Shown: positions 43,989-56,700 of the stretch, one piece after another
Layout of the letters: each line of letters starts with the position of its first letter
Position numbering within the stretch: the stretch's first letter is position 1
DNA from: Adineta vaga
Taxonomy: Eukaryota > Rotifera
DNA: 64,000 nt
Assembly (NCBI GenBank): GCA_021613535.1
Contig: CP075493.1
Location: 682,001-746,000 of the forward strand
Direction of reading: 5' to 3'
Notes under the pieces: generated by a model
The model's database searches: none
The model's input: the letters and a program-made list of their open reading frames with translations, nothing else
Told to the model about the DNA's origin: nothing
Position numbers and translations under genes: made by a program

Positions 43989-44915
43989 TCAGAGTTTTTC
44001 TTTAACAACAAAAATATTTCCTTTATTTTCTTCTTGACGATTGTGTTCATTGTTTTGTATGATAGGAAAAGTATCATTCTGATTTCGAGGTAAATAACCA
44101 TTACCAGGAAAGAAAATAACAAAGATCGTTGTAGCTATAAAGATGGGTAAAGTATCGAAGATATAAAAGTAAATTTCATGAACAGCTAAATAACCAGTAA
44201 AACCTTGAGCAAATTCAATAACACGATAGATTTGTCGAAGTAAGACGAGAGAACTACTTAAATAGATTATATAAAGGAATTGACGCCAATCTTTTTGACA
44301 GAGACTACCACTTGGAAAATTTGGTGGTGATTTTCGTGTACGATAATCAAAATAGATAACTTGTACACAGAAAATAGCAAATGAAGCAAGATTGACTGAA
44401 AGACCAGCTAGAAGAATATTTAATCCTGTTTGTGCATTTGCCGGATTTTTACTTGCTGTCGTAAGTAATCCTGCACCAGTTATTTGCATTAGTAATGAGA
44501 AAACATCACAAACTATAAAGATCCATGCAACTAATTTCGGTTTAATCAATGAATATTGATTACCTACAGCATGCATTAAACGACCCAAGAGAACATATTC
44601 AATTGCCGCATTAAATACAGGTGCAAGAATAATACAAGCATGCATACATGCATACAAACCGGTTTGTCCAACTGGTTGTATAACTAATGGAATTCGAGTA
44701 CTATAGCCAATAATTTCCATAATACATCCAATTAAAAGTGTAATCATATACCAAGATCGTTTTCGGATTGTCCAAACAGACAAACAAATAAAGGTAAATG
44801 TAAAAAGAATCAAAGAAACAACAGTTGCACCCATTGATGGTATGTAATGAAATGGATTAGCTGGATCATCGGCACCACCTGGAGTATAACTGATTGTTGT
44901 AGATCCGTTTGACAT
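43989..44915 (-). CDS. RTA1-like seven-helix membrane protein, fungal type
   Basis: 308 aa with about seven hydrophobic helices, matching the RTA1/RTM1 family of lipid-translocating or resistance proteins, known mainly from fungi. Characteristic stretches are IGCIMEIIGYSTR in helix 2 to 3, AAIEYVLLGRL, FIVCDVFSLLMQITGAG, and RQIYRVIEFAQG before the last helices. The acidic family motif EIYFYIFDTLP lies near the C-terminus. The gene is intronless although neighbouring animal-type genes have several introns. Horizontal transfer from a fungus is a strong inference. Location would be the plasma or an internal membrane. Confidence 0.88.
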   Translation of the reverse strand: MSNGSTTISYTPGGADDPANPFHYIPSMGATVVSLILFTFTFICLSVWTIRKRSWYMITLLIGCIMEIIGYSTRIPLVIQPVGQTGLYACMHACIILAPVFNAAIEYVLLGRLMHAVGNQYSLIKPKLVAWIFIVCDVFSLLMQITGAGLLTTASKNPANAQTGLNILLAGLSVNLASFAIFCVQVIYFDYRTRKSPPNFPSGSLCQKDWRQFLYIIYLSSSLVLLRQIYRVIEFAQGFTGYLAVHEIYFYIFDTLPIFIATTIFVIFFPGNGYLPRNQNDTFPIIQNNEHNRQEENKGNIFVVKEKL

Positions 44916-47060
44916 TAAAAATTGATTATAGAAATGAACGAATGATTAATGTAAAATCTGGAAACAAAATTACATTTTCAAAAGATACTTTCAATTTTAT
45001 ACTATAATAATATAAAGGGAAGTTATTTTAATACCATCTTTCAAACTGAACTTTTTGTGCCTGACACATTTAAACCAGAGATTAAAATCATCTTTAATCG
45101 AAGAAAAATCCTATGTACAATGTGATACTAAATGATAGTAGCTCAATAGGCTCTGTCTCGAAATAGATCCAGAGAGGAGTGAAAGATATCTAAACTTAAA
45201 TCTCTATAAATTCGAATACTCCTTTTATATTATATTTGACAAAAAAAGTGTACTAACTAAGGAGCAAATAGCACTCTCTTTTTATAGTGCTATTATCATT
45301 TCTCATTGTCGTCAAGATAACACACCTTGATGACTTTTTAATTAACCACAGAGTATTTTACCCTGACAACGAACCACAGAACCGAAAGTGCACTATAAAA
45401 ACGATGAGTCATACTAGTCTTTTCTTTCAAAATAGTAAAAGAAAAACAGTGTTCTGTCTAATAAAAATACTTTTTTCATGTATAATAATCTTGAAATAAT
45501 TCATCGTTGATCGTCGATATAGTCATCAAGTAAATTCATGTCAACAGCATTACTGTACACAATTGTGATTGAATAATATAAATATTTTCACGTTTTTTTA
45601 AAGATTTCTTTAAGTGAATTAGTTGAGTTGCCTTCAGATCTATTACGTAATAAAAATTTCGAGGAAAATAAGTATCATAACATACTGACATTTCACTGTT
45701 CGAAAAATATAGTATCGATAAAGAATTTTTAACTACAAATATAAATATATGAATGGATTGATGTTGTATTTAATCCAAAAAGGAAGTTTAAAACGTGATT
45801 GAAACCATCTTCATCATCAACAAAATTCTTTGGATCCAAAAAAAGTGAAAAAAAAGAAATTTTTGTAATCCGTTGAGTAGTATTGTATAGTTGTCAAAAA
45901 TAAACTCTCGTATCATCTTATGAAAAATAAGCGAATTCCCTGGATAGTTCGAAATCTAAGTGGGTTACAGAAAAACATATCTTTACCCGTGTACCTCTTT
46001 ATCACAAAATCAAAAGTCAAGATAACATCATAGAAGATGATAAATATAGAAATTTAATCGAAGATTTTATTATATATTGGAGACATCATTTAATTCTCTA
46101 CTGATATATCATAGTAGTATCATAAGTTAACAATATCTATACTATATGAGGACGATCATAGATATAACAAAAATCAATGATAAATATTCAGATCATAATC
46201 ACATATATAACACACTATTTATTATTATTTAATTGTAATTATAGTGAAAACTATGAAAGTACTATAAGTTGATCATTTTTCTTTTCTTTTCTTTTCTTTT
46301 CTCTATTAAAACGACTGATTCAGTGGACATTTTTTCAACGAAGAAGCTGAAAGATAGATGAATGATTAATTGACATGAAATTAAAAAAAGATGATGAATC
46401 AACATTGATTGCATCGATTTCCAATGACAATGAAGATAAAATTCGACTGAAATCAGTTGTTATATTTGTTGAGAAACACAATGAAAAATATGATCTTCTA
46501 GTGGTCAAATGCAACAATAATTAGTTATATTTTGTTTATTCTCAGTTCTGTTGCGATTCCATTTATAACTGAACTTAGTGTCTTATCACATTTGCAAATA
46601 CTTTATGTTTGAAAACTGCATATGAATATTATTATGAAATAATACCAAAAATTATTTATAGTTATATATTTAATGAATTAGAAGAACAACATCTTTGAAA
46701 TCTTAATAAAAACAAATCAATTACTTTAAAAATTAAAATAAATAATTGAACTCTTAACTATCTCATATACAAAATAAATATAAACAAAAGTTTAAAAGAA
46801 AAGGTTAATTAAAATATTGAATATATTCATAATATAATTCAACATATTAATACACAGAAGATAAGATATACATATTTTCATTTTTAATCTTTTGAAATTA
46901 TATCAACAAATTTCGGTACAAATACTATTACAGAAGAAATCGTCAAATCTTTTGAAAATAAATCTTGATAGTAAAAATTAATTCTTATAATTGAAGATAC
47001 ATCAGGTAAATTTAATTTGATGAAAGCAAAATATTTTATCATTATTTTCTTTTTCTTTTT
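44916..47060. other. Long non-coding interval with traces
   Basis: AT-rich. Contains a CTTTT microsatellite at about 46277-46305. A 49-codon plus frame at 46374-46520 (KSVVIFVEKHNEKYDLLVV) has coding-like composition but no recognised family. GTGTACT and AGTGCACT motifs at 45249-45400 resemble the ends of the dispersed repeat family. Confidence 0.4.
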
Positions 47061-47068
47061 CTTTTTTG

Positions 47069-47275
47069 TAAGACATTGGTATTGAAACAGCTCGTGCATT
47101 AGTAATGACACAAATGCTCATTTATTTCTAACAGTATGAAATATCAATCAAGAGAAACAAATTGTAGAAGATATTAAAAACTCAACATAAAATAATCAAT
47201 TCGACAATGTATTAAACAACTTCAATCATATCAATTACCAATTCATATTCTTATTTTTAAATTTAATATTAATAT
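47069..47275 (+). pseudogene. Relic of an SDR (retinol-dehydrogenase-like) gene
   Basis: Fragments in two frames recall the start of an SDR: IGIETARALVMTQ after a T-rich acceptor-like tract (cofactor-binding helix), QIVEDIK, then CIKQLQSYQLPIHILIF, which fits the strand before the usual NAG motif. Several stops separate them. Further decayed sequence may continue to about 47700. Confidence 0.4.
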
Positions 47276-47957
47276 TACGTACAAAATCAAATAATTAAGA
47301 TGATTCATCTCCTTTTTCATTATCAAGGTTTCAATCCACAAAATAGTTTGTATTATATAAAATTCAATCAAACTGAACCAATATTTGAAATTGTCAGAAT
47401 TTTCTCAAAGAGAGAAGGAGAAGCACGAACTAATTGACTTGTCATTGATTATTCTATCACAAATCAACATACTTTTTTCCCTATGTAAAAATCAAAGTGT
47501 CACTTGAATTGTTTTTCAAATGAACTATCTTAATTGAAACCCTTGGTTAACATCCTCATTATTGCCTTCGTCCTCACCTCAAGTTCTATGAATGTATGAT
47601 TTTGAATAGATTTTCTATAATTTGTTCAATATAATATTAATTGATTTATTAGATTTTATCTTTGATTCAACAAACTGGTGATATTCAACGTATTGATAAA
47701 ACTATTGTCTTGTAATTTTAAAAAAATCTTCACTAATAATTTCTATTTTTCTTTTTCTTTTGATTAAATATTACATTCATTCTGTATTCAATGTTCTTTT
47801 CTCGTTTGAACTTTCACTAATGTACTTTTTTCATACCAAACGTCAAATAAATAACAGAATATTGAGAACTTACAGAATGAGAAAAGAGAAAACAACACAT
47901 CATTGTCATGTCTTCTAAAGTATCGTAAAATAGAAGTTCTTTTTTTCAATTTTTCTT
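47276..47957. other. Interval upstream of the carbohydrate sulfotransferase
   Basis: No intact frame. The part from about 47750 to the gene start is similar to 58510-58800, the upstream region of the truncated paralogue. Confidence 0.45.
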
Positions 47958-49344
47958 TTGCATTTCATTCGAAACAAGTATAAAAAGATATTCGACTTTT
48001 CATCAGACATTGATTCAATAATGTTTTTGAATTATCTTTATTTTCATGGAAATCTTCAAAAATGTAAACAATATTATATCTCTGGTGTATTTTTCTTAAG
48101 TTGTTTAATTGTAATTCAATTTCATCAATCATTTTTAATTCTAAATCATAAATTAGATTCTGTATTATTGATCAAAAAACAGATTTATTCAACGTTTTCA
48201 TATGAAAATCGTTCGAAATTACTTGATAATCATTGTAATTACTCCAATATATTCATATCTGATATAATAAAGTCATCACCAACTAATTTAACACGTTTAT
48301 ATCCATGGCTTCATTCATCTATATTTCCTGTTCAATCTCAATCATTAATATATTGTGCTATTCCAAAAATAGCATCAAAAACTCTTGTTTCATTGATGAT
48401 TTATGTTTATATTCGTGATACAATTGATAATCTGAAGAAAAATGGAACAAATCTTGATAAAAATCCAAATGAAATTAATCGTTTTATAAATACTTCTTTA
48501 TTAATCAAAGAACTAAAAAAAGTGAGAAAAAAAAACAAAATTTCAATTTCAAAAGATTTAAATATATTTTATATTTGATTAGAATGGAATTTCAATTCCT
48601 GATAATGATAAATCAATTGATTCATTAATTGAAATTTATCTTCATCTTCTTCGTTTTGAAAGTATTAATAATAAATCTCCATCTCTTTTTCTTAATCCAT
48701 GGAGATTTAGTTTAAAAGATGTTTTTCCTAATGTTCATTTCACAAGTTTAACAAATCTTTCGAATATATTTTCATCTCAATTTACTCGAGTTTTATTTGT
48801 TCGACATCCATTTGAACGTTTAGCATCAGCTTATAAAGAAAGAATAGCAACACTTCCAAAAGATCGAATACAATCTGAACCTCATTATGATAATATTAGA
48901 AAAATAATTTGTCATCGTTATTCACGATTAAATTCAATTGAAAGAAATAATGATCTATGTACAAATTATATTCCATCATTTGAACATTTTATTCAATATA
49001 TTCTTATAGGAACTGAAACAACATTTGGAATATCTCGAATGGATACACATTGGCAACCTTATTCAACTGTTTGTCAAGTTTGTAAATTTCAATATAATTT
49101 TATTGGAAAATATGAAACATTTAATGAAGATTTTCATTTATTACTTAAACGTCTTAATGTAACTGATTGGAATATTGAAAAAAGACGTGGAGCATCAGGT
49201 CATAAAACAAAAGATTATCAACTATTATATTCATCATTATCAGATAATTCAATTTGTCAACTTAAACGTCTTTATAATGATGATTTTCATTTATTTAATT
49301 ATCGAATTGAAGATTATATTAATCGAACAACACTTAATTGTTAA
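47958..49344 (+). CDS. Golgi carbohydrate sulfotransferase (HNK-1ST/CHST8-14 type)
   Basis: Type II membrane enzyme that sulfates glycans in the Golgi with PAPS. Exon 1 (47958-48521) and exon 2 (48583-49344) join in phase 0 across a 61-bp intron, giving 441 aa. A signal anchor (YYISGVFFLSCLIVIQF) lies near residue 45. The 5'-phosphosulfate site is CAIPKIASKTL, a variant of the usual PKVACTS motif. The 3'-phosphate site is RVLFVRHPFERLASAYKER. The family C-terminal signature is DTHWQPYSTVCQVC. An alternative start at 48021 would shorten the cytosolic tail and matches the truncated paralogue at 58796 better. Confidence 0.88.
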
Positions 49345-49403
49345 ATATATTCTTTCAGATGATTAGAATCATGTGTGAATATGTATATTTAGTTATTAAT
49401 AAA

Positions 49404-49920
49404 TGTGGAAACTTCGAATTTTTTCCGAGAGTTATGTGTACTGAAAAAAGTGTATGAGAGAGAGATGAACCATTCTAGAATATCTACGCATCAAAATTAC
49501 CACGAGAAATTTTTCGATGAGCAAAATTTCTGATGACTTATTTTTGAATGAATTGTTATATATTTGAATCTATCGGAATAATGATCATATGCAACCTCAT
49601 GAATCTATAAATAATCTATGCTAGATAGTCAATATCAATAGCTATGGAGATAAAGTTTTTCTCTTTTCATAGTCCTTCTAACTAGCTACAAAATCCAGCA
49701 TTTGAGAAACACCCAAACTACGATTTGACTGAAAAGCAATATCAGATTCGGAATCAGCGTTAAAAACACCTGTATCTCCTCTCACAGATGGTCTGCCCAG
49801 TAATGTACACAAAGTTTGAGCTCAAGCGAATGCGGTTGTAAAGAGTTATCGTGTAAATGGACGGACGGACGTACAGACCGATTATATTAGTGTGGTCACT
49901 TTTTAAGTACACTAAAAAAT
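49404..49920 (+). repeat. Dispersed repeat family, copy B
   Basis: Same order of landmarks as 4770-5478 with deletions. Ends GTCACTTTTTAAGTACACTAAAAA. Contains GGACGGACGGACGTACAGACC just before the end. Confidence 0.6.
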
Positions 49921-50544
49921 AAAGATAGTTATTTATTCTTTACATTTCCTAATCATACTGGGAAAACTACATATATTGGATTGTACTAATATAACTATGA
50001 ATAGAATCATATTTTAATTAATTACAATTCTCGTAAAAGTGAGACGTAGGAAGTGAAATTCATTGTCAAACAATATTTTTAAGAATAACGTCTTTTTCTT
50101 GTTTTTCTTAATCGGAATAATTGAATTGAATTTCTAATTGAAAGTGATACTTTTTAAAAACTATGTTATTCTCCATTTGACAATTTATAAATGTAAAGAA
50201 AGAAAGAAAGAATTATTGATCTACTAATACTTACACACATCGAACACGATCGTTTACATATAATGACTTTATTCGAATGAAGAACAGATCAAACTGTGAA
50301 CAACATAAATTTATTTTCTTTATTAAATGAGAATTAATTTAGAATAACAAGAAGCGAAAGAAATCTTTTCAAATTGAAAAATCCTGATTTGAATATTTGT
50401 AATTCCTCAAAAATGTGAATAGAAAATAGTAATGAATCTATCAAATATACGAAAGCATTTTAGATACATTTATTTTGTTTGTAATATTTGAGAAAAATAC
50501 GGTGTGAAATTATTTGCAAATTAGTTATTAGAAAAATGATAAGA

Positions 50545-50830
50545 TATGTGTACTGCAAAAAGTGTATGAGATAGATGATATAAGGAAATATCAGTATTTT
50601 TTCCATAACTCAGCATCGGCTTACCCCCAATCAGGCTCATCTTTGAAGTCCAACGAGATATTGATGAAACAAGACTCTGTAGAAAATTTCATCGTAATCG
50701 AATTAGCCTTTTAGGAGTTGTCGTGCAAACGAACGTATGGATGCAGACATCGATTGATTCTAATAATACGCTCACTTTTTCCGTATGCTCGAAAAAGTAC
50801 GAGGTTTCAAATATGTTGTCAATAACATCT
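50545..50830 (+). repeat. Dispersed repeat family, partial copy C
   Basis: Begins GTGTACTGCAAAAAGTGTATGAG like copies A and B. It later shares only loose landmarks (CGAGATATTGATGA, GCTCACTTTTT). The region 50721-51139 contains an open frame of 138 codons that spans this repeat and the hairpin, so I treat it as fortuitous. Confidence 0.5.
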
Positions 50831-50857
50831 CATGTCAAGAATTACGGGCCGGATCCA

Positions 50858-51030
50858 GTAGGAAGACACCGGAAGTCGCAGGAAAATGGAAGCAGGAATC
50901 CTTTGAAAGGATCCGGTAGTGGGATTCATCCGGTTTTCTTCGGAACCGGAAGGAACCGAGCAAAACTGGTCACAGGATCTGTTCAAAGGATTCCTGCTTC
51001 CATTTTCCTGCGACTTCCAGTGTCTTCCTG
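50858..51030. mobile_element. GC-rich foldback element with 57-bp arms
   Basis: Left arm 50858-50914 and right arm 50974-51030 are inverted copies with about five mismatches, sharing GTCGCAGGAAAATGGAAGCA. The loop contains its own GGTTTTCTTCGGAACC palindrome. The composition is much richer in GC than its surroundings. No coding content. Confidence 0.75.
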
Positions 51031-51184
51031 CGTGAACCGCTGTTTTTCCTGCCGGAATTGCACGGATACGGTTGCCGAAATCATTGTCCTGGGATATTGT
51101 CGATACCTAGATTATGTTCATCTGTCAAATTCAAATTAAAAGAAATTATGTTTTTGAATGAATTTCTACATTTTTCACCAATTA

Positions 51185-51470
51185 ACACACCGAGAATGAC
51201 TTTGCTAAAGTGAAATTTCACCCAGGTTACCCCTCCTAATCCTCTTACTCGTATTCCAACACTCTCTCAACCTTTCCATAGACCTAGAGAAGCATCATGG
51301 AAAGTTTAGTGATCTTAGCTATTACAGGAACTGAATGGATAGCGAAGAGGCAGACAAACAGACAGAGAAACATACTACTTTATACATAGAGATATTGGGA
51401 AATTTTTCTATAAGTCAGCAATGGTACAACCGATAGTGTACTCACTTTTTGAATACACAAACAACACAAT
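51185..51470 (+). repeat. Dispersed repeat family, 3' fragment D
   Basis: Ends AGTGTACTCACTTTTTGAATACAC, as copies A and B do, and contains ACAGACAGAGAAACATACT. The 5' portion does not align obviously. Confidence 0.4.
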
Positions 51471-53701
51471 ATTGTTCGTTTTAATTACAACTTTAATGAT
51501 CTTACTATTTTCTTACTACATCAATTAGTGTGGCTTTGAATATTACCTTCTTCCATTTGATACACTGTGCAAATACATTTCAGATACAAAAATAGTCGAA
51601 CAGATTTAAATCCGAACTATTCGGTGTTCAATTATCCTTTTGAGAATTATAACTATCATCACGATCGAACATTTCTTTTCATTTTATATCAAAGATACAA
51701 CAAATTGAAGTGAAATAAGAAAGATAAACTTTTGTAGAGAATAAAACAATGAATCTTTTGAGAAAAAGAAAACTTGGTCCTCAACGGATTAGTTATGATA
51801 AAGATGTCTGCAAAATACGAAGAGATTTATTCTTTCTCCTTACATGAATAGATTGATAAATATTCTTTATCGATACCATTCAAGAAAGATATTTATCAAA
51901 ACAAAAGTTAAAAATAAAACATTTTTGCACTCCAAAGTTTCATATTCCCCTTAAGTCTTTTTTTTTATTTTGAGAAAATATATCAGTTACAGGCAATGAC
52001 GTCATTTTCTTAATGACAGGATGAAAATCGAACAAGCTCTTTAAAAAAATGAGGATTTTCTATATATATATCCATCGGGATCATCTGAATAATTAAAATA
52101 AACTTAATTAGAAAGAAAAAAAAAGACAACATCTTTCCTTACCTCTTAACATGTTCTTTGAAACAAACAAAAATTATAAGAATATATCACACAGCAGAGC
52201 AGAAAATGTTTGAGTACAAAATTGTCAAATGATAAACTGAGAAAAAAGATACAATTTTTCATAGACTATACTGTTTGATATGAAAAACGTTTTGAGAGAG
52301 AGAGAGAATAACTTTGACATACGTTCATGAGAAACACACGTAGATTTTGCTTAAAATAGTATTTAAAATAGGTTTAAAGATCATTTTATATTCTTTGAGA
52401 AGAGACTTAAAATAAAACTTTTTTCTTGTGTATTCAATCATTTTTAAGTTAACATTGTTTTTTTTCGTATATATAGATTCGTTCGTATTTCTTTGTTAGA
52501 AATCTTCTCTTAACAATTTTTGTTTTAGTATAAACATAATTATTTTCTCTTCTTATTCTTCCGTTGTAAAAATTATAATTTATAAATGTTCTAGAGCACA
52601 TTTTAATCAGAAAAGAAGCTTTATTAAGTAGTATGACAGACATTCTTTTAACTGGCGTTTCTTGTATCTATTTAAATAACATAGAATCGTTTCATTCGCT
52701 TATTTCTCTTCTATGTATAAGACTCGCACTCAAATATATTTCAAATAAGAATGTCTTTGTTTTTTGAACCGATTCAAATGTTGGTTATGAGTGTTTTAAT
52801 TAATAGTCGCGATTCGATGCGTTTACTAATAGGAATTTCTTTCTTTTACGAAAACAAAAACTCCTATAAATCTGTACCCTCAACTCGAAATCATCAAAAC
52901 TATGAGTTTAGGAAATGTTTTTCAATCGACCTCCAATTAATTCGAAAACTTTTATTGATCAAATAAGTCTTTTTAGAGAACATAGTTTTTCCAAAAATAT
53001 AAATAATAATAATAAACTCAAAGACATTTTCTCTAGATTTGATGATTTTTTTCTAATATATAAAAGCCTTTAGGTCTCTATCTGTATTGCAGGCTTTTTC
53101 CTGTCAAAGATCTTAATAAAAGTTTAAAAAAAGATCAAAAGAGAATCGAGGTAAAATATAAGATGTTCAAAAATAGAACAGATTCGATCATAGTTTTTCT
53201 CGAATATCTTTGATATTACTCAGCCTATGAATTGTAATAAATCTGAAAAATTTATGATGACTAAAGTTATACAGAGCATATGGTTGATTATAGTAGTTAA
53301 ATTGTTTTGGTTTTTTAGATATCCATCTATATTCATATATGTTCTTGTTTAATTTCAGATTGTTGATATGGAGATAAATTACGTTTGAACGGATTTAAGA
53401 CAGTTGCTCGCAGGACAGTTGTGTGTATGTGTGGTTATTTGTTCATCTGGACATTTACTCGAAAGAACACTTGCTCACTAACAACGAATATTTCTCGTCA
53501 AATTATCATCATTTGTTAAAATATTATGACGATTAGTTATGGTTTCTAAAGATTTTTGTCATAATGATTATTGTATTTCTGATCAAATGTCACAAGGAGC
53601 AAGTGTTTTTTCGAACAAATGTCCTAACGAGCAACTGATCTGCGAGCAACTGACCGTTTCCTGCCTGAACATTCATATTGTGTACATACTTCATTTAAAA
53701 G
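51471..53701. other. Long non-coding interval
   Basis: AT-rich with a GA run near 52295. Short frames at 52449-52643 and 52751-52966 have no protein character. Presumably includes the ATPase promoter. Small symmetrical AACTGACC/GGACAGTTG-like motifs occur at 53400-53660 but form no clear element. Confidence 0.45.
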
Positions 53702-56700
53702 ATGGCTAACGAAGATCGTGAGATTGATATGCGAAAACAGTATCGAAATACTACTGCTAGTACTGCAATACGACAAGACTCGATTATTGATCTTTGGGCC
53801 AATGTGGATCCAGCACGACTTGCTAAACATATTCATGCAATTCCAATCAGTAATCTTTTTCAACATTTTCACACAAATCCAAATACTGGTTTATCGATTA
53901 ATTTTGTGCCTGAAGCTCGAGCACAATATGGTAACAATAAAATCACTCCGCCCAAGTCACCAAACTACTTTTGGCTTCTATTTAAACAATTATTTATGGG
54001 TTTCAATTTAATTCTTTGGCTTGCTGGTATTCTTGCTTTTATAGCCTATCAACCACTTGGTGGACCGACTCCATCGATTACAAACTTGGCTCTTGGCATT
54101 GTAATATTTTTGGTTATCACTTGCAATGCTATTCTTAATGTTTATCAAGAAATGAAATCGATTAAGATTGTAGCATCTTTTTCGAGATTAGTTCCGAATG
54201 TTGCTACTGTTCGTCGTGATGGTGTAGAACAACAGATTGCTGCTGAAGAAATCGTTCCAGGTGATATTATTTTGATTCGAATGGGTAGTAAATTACCAGC
54301 TGATTGTCGATTTCTGATTTGTGATGGACTCAAAGTAAATATGTCATTTGTCTTTATTATTGTTTTGAAAGTATTTTCAGGTAAATGCATCTGAACTAAC
54401 TGGTGAATCCAAACCTGTTACGGTAACAGTTGAAACTACCAGTCAGAATTTTATGGAATCGGCCAATGTCGGATATTATTCCTCATTAGTTGAGCAAGGC
54501 ACAGGTGAAGCAGTCGTCATTGCTACTGGCGACAATACTGTTTTAGGTAAAATGTCACGAATAACACGAGATCATTCAGGTGATGAAATTACTGGTCTAC
54601 AACGTGAAGTTAATCGTTTTGTTTTCTTCATTTTTGTGGCCACTATCATTGCCATTAGTATCCTGTGGGTGACTTGGGGCGTATGGCTTCAGTATTTTCA
54701 TTCGAATTTTGTTACTCTTACGGGAAATATTCTCAATTCAATCGGTATGATTGTCGGTTTTTTACCTGTAGGTTTACCATCGGCTATAACTCTTGGTAAG
54801 TGACAATATCATACTTCATAGAATAGTACTGTGAATTGTAGCTTTATTTATTTGTTTGTTTTTTCTTCACATTCAGTATTAACAATAGCAGCTAAAAGAA
54901 TGTATCAGCAACGTATATTAGGGAAAAGTTTACACATCGCCGAAACGCTCAATTTTGTCTCAGTAGTTGCGACTGACAAGACTGGAACATTAACGGTGAA
55001 CAAAATGACAGTAACCAATATTCTTTGGGATACGGAGGGTGAGTATAAAGTAATTGACAACGTGGAAGAAGAACAGATTAAAAAAGCATCGATGCGACAA
55101 ACAATTCAGCGTCCATCACCTGAAGCTCGTCATATTATACATCATGGAATAATGAAAGTAGCTCCAATCACAGAAAGATCATCCAGTGAGATCACCAATC
55201 AATCACACTTTCGATCATCATTTTGTTGTAGTAATCGAGAAAGTAGCGAATTAGATATACAAAATGAATTAAAAATCGAAGTATTTCGTGATTTACTTCT
55301 TGGTGCTGCATTGTGTAATGATGCCGAAAAACAGCTTGTACAAGATACTCAATTTAGTCAAGATACACCGAGCACAGATTCGGAACTGTGTCTTGTTGGT
55401 GATGCCGTGGATGTTGCTCTCTACAATTTATGTGTCAATCGATGTCATATGGAAATTGATGAAATACGTTCTTTGAATCCACGTTTAAAAATCTTACCAT
55501 TCAATTCATCGAATAAATTTATGATTTCAGCTAATCAACTTGAATCACGTGATATGTCTTCATCAAAGAGTGAATCTACGATTCTAATTACAATGAAAGG
55601 TGCACCAGATATCGTTATTGAACGTTGTTCATCATACAAGACGAATGATGATCAAATTTTACCATTAACTGACCAAGTAAAAGAAACACTTTATCGTCGA
55701 CAAGAAATGTTGGGTAAGGATAAGAATATTGTATCAAAATATAAGATTTGAATGTTTTTAGGTAAACGTGGTTATCGTGTTATTGCCATGTGTCAACAAA
55801 GGTTCACTCAGCAACAGTATGATCATATGACGAAACAAAGTAATATCAGACAATGTTTCACAACAGTCAATGATGAAGATCTCAATGGTTTTCCTTCAAA
55901 TAATTATTGTTTTATTGGTATTTTCTCGTTACTTGATCCACCTCGAGCTGACGTAGCTGAATCCATATTGAGACTTCATCGTGCTTATATTCGTACACTT
56001 ATGATTACGGGCGATCATCCCACTACGGCAAAGGCCATTGCTAGACAGGTAAATATTTTCTCATCAGCTATTTCAGAAAAAAATGGTGTTGATACCTTTC
56101 AAATCGGACAAAATGCGAACGGGCATTTGGCAATTCGATTATATCGTAATCAGACACTACTACAACTGCATGTTACTGGCAGATCAACACCATTTACTAT
56201 TGGAAGTAAAGCCACTAGAGCAGTTGTAAAACAGATCGAAACGAATACTAACAAAAATGATCATATGAAGGAAGCATCATGGTATAAACAATTTTATTCA
56301 TCGTTCAAACAACTATTTAGCGAACCAGAGTCGGCTTTTAACAAACATCCGGAAAGTAAAATGATTCCTTATGCAATTGTGGTAAGTTTATCATAATTCG
56401 TCCGTAGATAATTAGCTCATTTTCTACACTATTTGGTATCTATTCTTATTCAATATTTTTATAATTATTTTTTTAAAAAAACGACGATAGGTAACTGGTT
56501 CTCAAATCGATTTTCTGGATGATTTTATGTGGTATTGGATATTGTCACATCAAGAGTTGGTCTTTGCTCGAACATCGCCTGAACAAAAATTACGTATCAT
56601 AATGGAATTTCAACGACGTGGAGAAACGGTAGCATTCATCGGTGATGGAACTAACGATGCTTTATCACTTAAATGTGCTGATCTCGGTATTGCTATGCAA

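Noticed and set aside
50723-51139. 138-codon open frame with Gly, Arg and Ser-rich middle
   Set aside because: It spans a dispersed repeat and both arms of a hairpin; the openness is explained by the GC-rich inverted repeat.
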